In this document: positions 6,341 to 7,488 of the stretch, piece by piece
Numbering within the stretch: position 1 is the stretch's first letter
Layout of the letters: each line of letters opens with the position of its first letter
DNA from: an uncultured Limosilactobacillus sp.
GTDB lineage: Bacteria; Bacillota; Bacilli; Lactobacillales; Lactobacillaceae
Length of the DNA stretch: 7,488 nt
Direction of reading: 5' to 3'
NCBI GenBank assembly: GCA_944326735.1
Contig: CALVFC010000067.1
Coordinates: 1-7,488 of the forward strand
Translations under genes and position numbers: made by a program
The notes under the pieces: model-generated
Told to the model about the DNA's origin: nothing
Seen by the model: the letters and a program-made list of their open reading frames with translations, nothing else
The model's database searches: none

Positions 6341-7348
6341 CTAAAACTTTGCGGCCTGAACAGCCCATTGCAGATGCTTAATATCAATATCGCGGGGGAC
6401 CGTGCAGTTCGCACCAATGATGACATTGTCACTGCCCGCTTCCTCAATCAGCTTTTGGACGGCCGCAGTAATTGCCAAGCGACTGCCCTTGTACAGCACA
6501 TCGTTGACGGTGTTGCCAAGGCCACCGAGAACGACCTTTCCCTGAAAAATCTGGCGGCCCGCTTGCAGCGAAATCTGTTCTGTATCAACGGCCCAGTTAA
6601 TGACCGCATTTTCATAATTCTTAAACCAGGCAAGTGGGTTCCGGGCACCACCATTACCACAGATATGCAGGATATTAGTATCAGACAACTGGTTGGCGGC
6701 CCGAATAATTTGCCGGTCATATTTTTCAACTAACTCAGCGAAGTCGTGATGGTCAAGCCGGTCGTCCTGGATCGCCTGGGTACTGTAGTAGATACCATCA
6801 GCCCCTGATTGAATTGCAGCCGTTGCTTGTTTGATCACGTCTTGCGTAATCACCGCTAGGGCATGGTCAACTTCCGCCCGATCACTAACGATAGCGTCGG
6901 CAAGTAGCTTGTTCGCCGTTTTCTTATTGTGTTTACCATCCGGGCCCTTTGATAACGCCCACTTGAGGATGGTGACTGGGGAGAAAATATTATAGAAGCC
7001 CAATCGTGAACCGATCACTTTCTTCTGACCGGCAACTAGTTTAGCGGTCTCCGTTAGCCAGGGATGATCATCGGCAATGGGCGCGAGACCTTCATAAATC
7101 GTGGTGGGATGGTCAATGGTTTGGTTGAAGTCGTAATTGAACAAACCGTCACTCATCAACTTAACGAAGTCCGGTTGCACTTCATCGACAAATTCCTTTG
7201 TTTTCGCCACATTGTCAGTCATAATTTCGGGATGTTGGTAACCATCCAGGTCAATCCCGGAAGCGGCTGAAAAATGGTGCCAAAAGCTAATGGGAACGTT
7301 GCCCTGCTTGTTCGTTAATAATTGCTGTAAAACTTGTTTTTGTGTCAT
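6341..7348 (-). CDS. UroD-superfamily protein, probably a zinc-dependent methyltransferase (MtaA/CmuA-like)
   Basis: A 335-residue cytosolic TIM-barrel-type protein of the uroporphyrinogen decarboxylase superfamily. The arginine-rich N-terminal RQAGRY motif of true HemE is absent; SFWHHF (21-26) stands in its place. It instead has HICGN (228-232) and a downstream NCTVP (314-318). Together these give the His-X-Cys...Cys zinc triad (His228, Cys230, Cys315) of cobamide and thiol methyltransferases. Other family stretches are PDFVKLMSDG (59-68) and GADGIYYS (182-189). Automatic pipelines would likely name it uroporphyrinogen decarboxylase; I think that is wrong, also because lactobacilli generally lack heme synthesis. 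ATG 7348 has AAGGAGAG (7355-7362). It is the first gene of an operon with an amino acid importer, so methyl transfer to or from a sulfur compound is a reasonable guess. The true substrate is unknown. Confidence 0.85.
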   Translation of the reverse strand: MTQKQVLQQLLTNKQGNVPISFWHHFSAASGIDLDGYQHPEIMTDNVAKTKEFVDEVQPDFVKLMSDGLFNYDFNQTIDHPTTIYEGLAPIADDHPWLTETAKLVAGQKKVIGSRLGFYNIFSPVTILKWALSKGPDGKHNKKTANKLLADAIVSDRAEVDHALAVITQDVIKQATAAIQSGADGIYYSTQAIQDDRLDHHDFAELVEKYDRQIIRAANQLSDTNILHICGNGGARNPLAWFKNYENAVINWAVDTEQISLQAGRQIFQGKVVLGGLGNTVNDVLYKGSRLAITAAVQKLIEEAGSDNVIIGANCTVPRDIDIKHLQWAVQAAKF

Positions 7349-7373
7349 CTCAATCTCTCCTTTTCAAAACAGC

Positions 7374-7413
7374 AAAAGAAAAAGGGACCCAAGTCAATAT
7401 GACTTAGATCCCT
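7374..7413 (-). terminator. Intrinsic terminator in the leader of the transporter operon (candidate attenuator)
   Basis: On the minus strand, 7400-7413 pairs with 7383-7396 as a 14-bp stem with a 3-nt loop. Two of the pairs (7406/7390 and 7408/7388) are U-G, which would be C-A mismatches on the plus strand, so the hairpin belongs to a minus-strand RNA. It is followed by TTTTTCTTTT. It ends only 11 nt before the Shine-Dalgarno of the UroD-family gene, with no room for a promoter after it. RNA for the operon must therefore read through it. Confidence 0.8.
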
Positions 7414-7427
7414 AGCGGATTTTCTGT

Positions 7428-7476
7428 GTGTACCCCTTCATCGAGTACACGTTACTTTGTGTAGTTATGTGTACTC
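7428..7476 (-). promoter_or_regulatory. GTAC-centred repeat elements with mutually exclusive pairing (leader switch or operator)
   Basis: In minus-strand RNA, 7469-7476 (GAGUACAC) pairs perfectly over 8 bp with 7443-7450 (GUGUACUC) across an 18-nt loop. The same strand 7443-7450 can instead pair over 8 bp, including one G-U, with 7428-7435 across a 7-nt loop. The TACACA core recurs three times. This could be an RNA switch upstream of the attenuator, or a DNA operator for a dimeric regulator. I recognise no S-box, SMK-box, T-box or lysine riboswitch motif. Confidence 0.4.
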
Positions 7477-7488
7477 AAAAAAGACACC
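7477..7488 (-). terminator. Possible 3' arm and U-tract of an upstream terminator, cut by window end
   Basis: Read on the minus strand the window begins GGTGTC followed by six T. This looks like the descending arm of a terminator stem plus its U-tract, which would end an unseen upstream gene. The other arm would lie beyond the window, so this is unproven. Confidence 0.25.

Noticed and set aside
6314..6733. Plus-strand 139-codon frame opposite the UroD-family gene
   Set aside because: It is antisense to a well-supported gene with conserved motifs, has no ribosome site, and its translation resembles no known family.
6341..7348. Genuine heme-pathway HemE
   Set aside because: The conserved N-terminal arginine motif is missing and a zinc-binding His-X-Cys...Cys set is present; no other heme gene is nearby.
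7374..7488. T-box riboswitch in the operon leader
   Set aside because: The terminator has AGGGATC in its 5' arm and TCCCT in its 3' arm, the reverse of the T-box layout, and no antiterminator T-box sequence precedes it within the window.

Overview
The window looks like a chromosomal segment of a Lactobacillaceae member. A Limosilactobacillus-type species is my guess, from the moderate GC content, the CCG/CGG-rich codon use, the operon content and the non-lipidated basic binding protein. That is an inference; no rRNA or other marker gene is present to fix the species. Every protein gene is on the minus strand, so transcription runs from right to left.

Right edge (about 7349-7488): a leader with no visible gene. 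It holds the possible tail of an upstream terminator, three related GTAC-centred elements that can form mutually exclusive helices, and a strong intrinsic terminator just ahead of the first gene. This is the layout of a transcription-attenuation leader.

3332-7348: a compact five-gene operon, read from high to low coordinates. It encodes a cobalamin-methyltransferase-like member of the UroD superfamily, a polar amino acid ABC ATPase, a secreted and strongly basic solute-binding protein without a lipobox, and two different permeases. Gaps are 11-18 nt, the two permease genes overlap, and a good terminator (3280-3317) closes the operon. A sulfur-amino-acid role (cystine or methionine uptake coupled to a thiol-directed methyltransferase) is the most attractive reading, but it is inferred.

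225-3176: purE-purK-purB, a small purine operon. PurE and PurK together make CAIR from AIR. PurB acts later in IMP synthesis and again in the AMP branch. purK starts 1 nt after the purE stop, and purB follows after 53 nt. Candidate promoters and two CGAA half-sites of PurR-box type lie upstream of purE.

Left edge (1-224): no protein gene. A bidirectional terminator (177-221) ends purB. Beyond it, bases 1-149 fold into a closed multibranch structure whose G-U pairs all favour a plus-strand RNA. It appears to be the 3' domain of an unidentified structured RNA running convergently into purB and cut off by the window start. This and the right-edge leader are the two places most likely to hold something undescribed.
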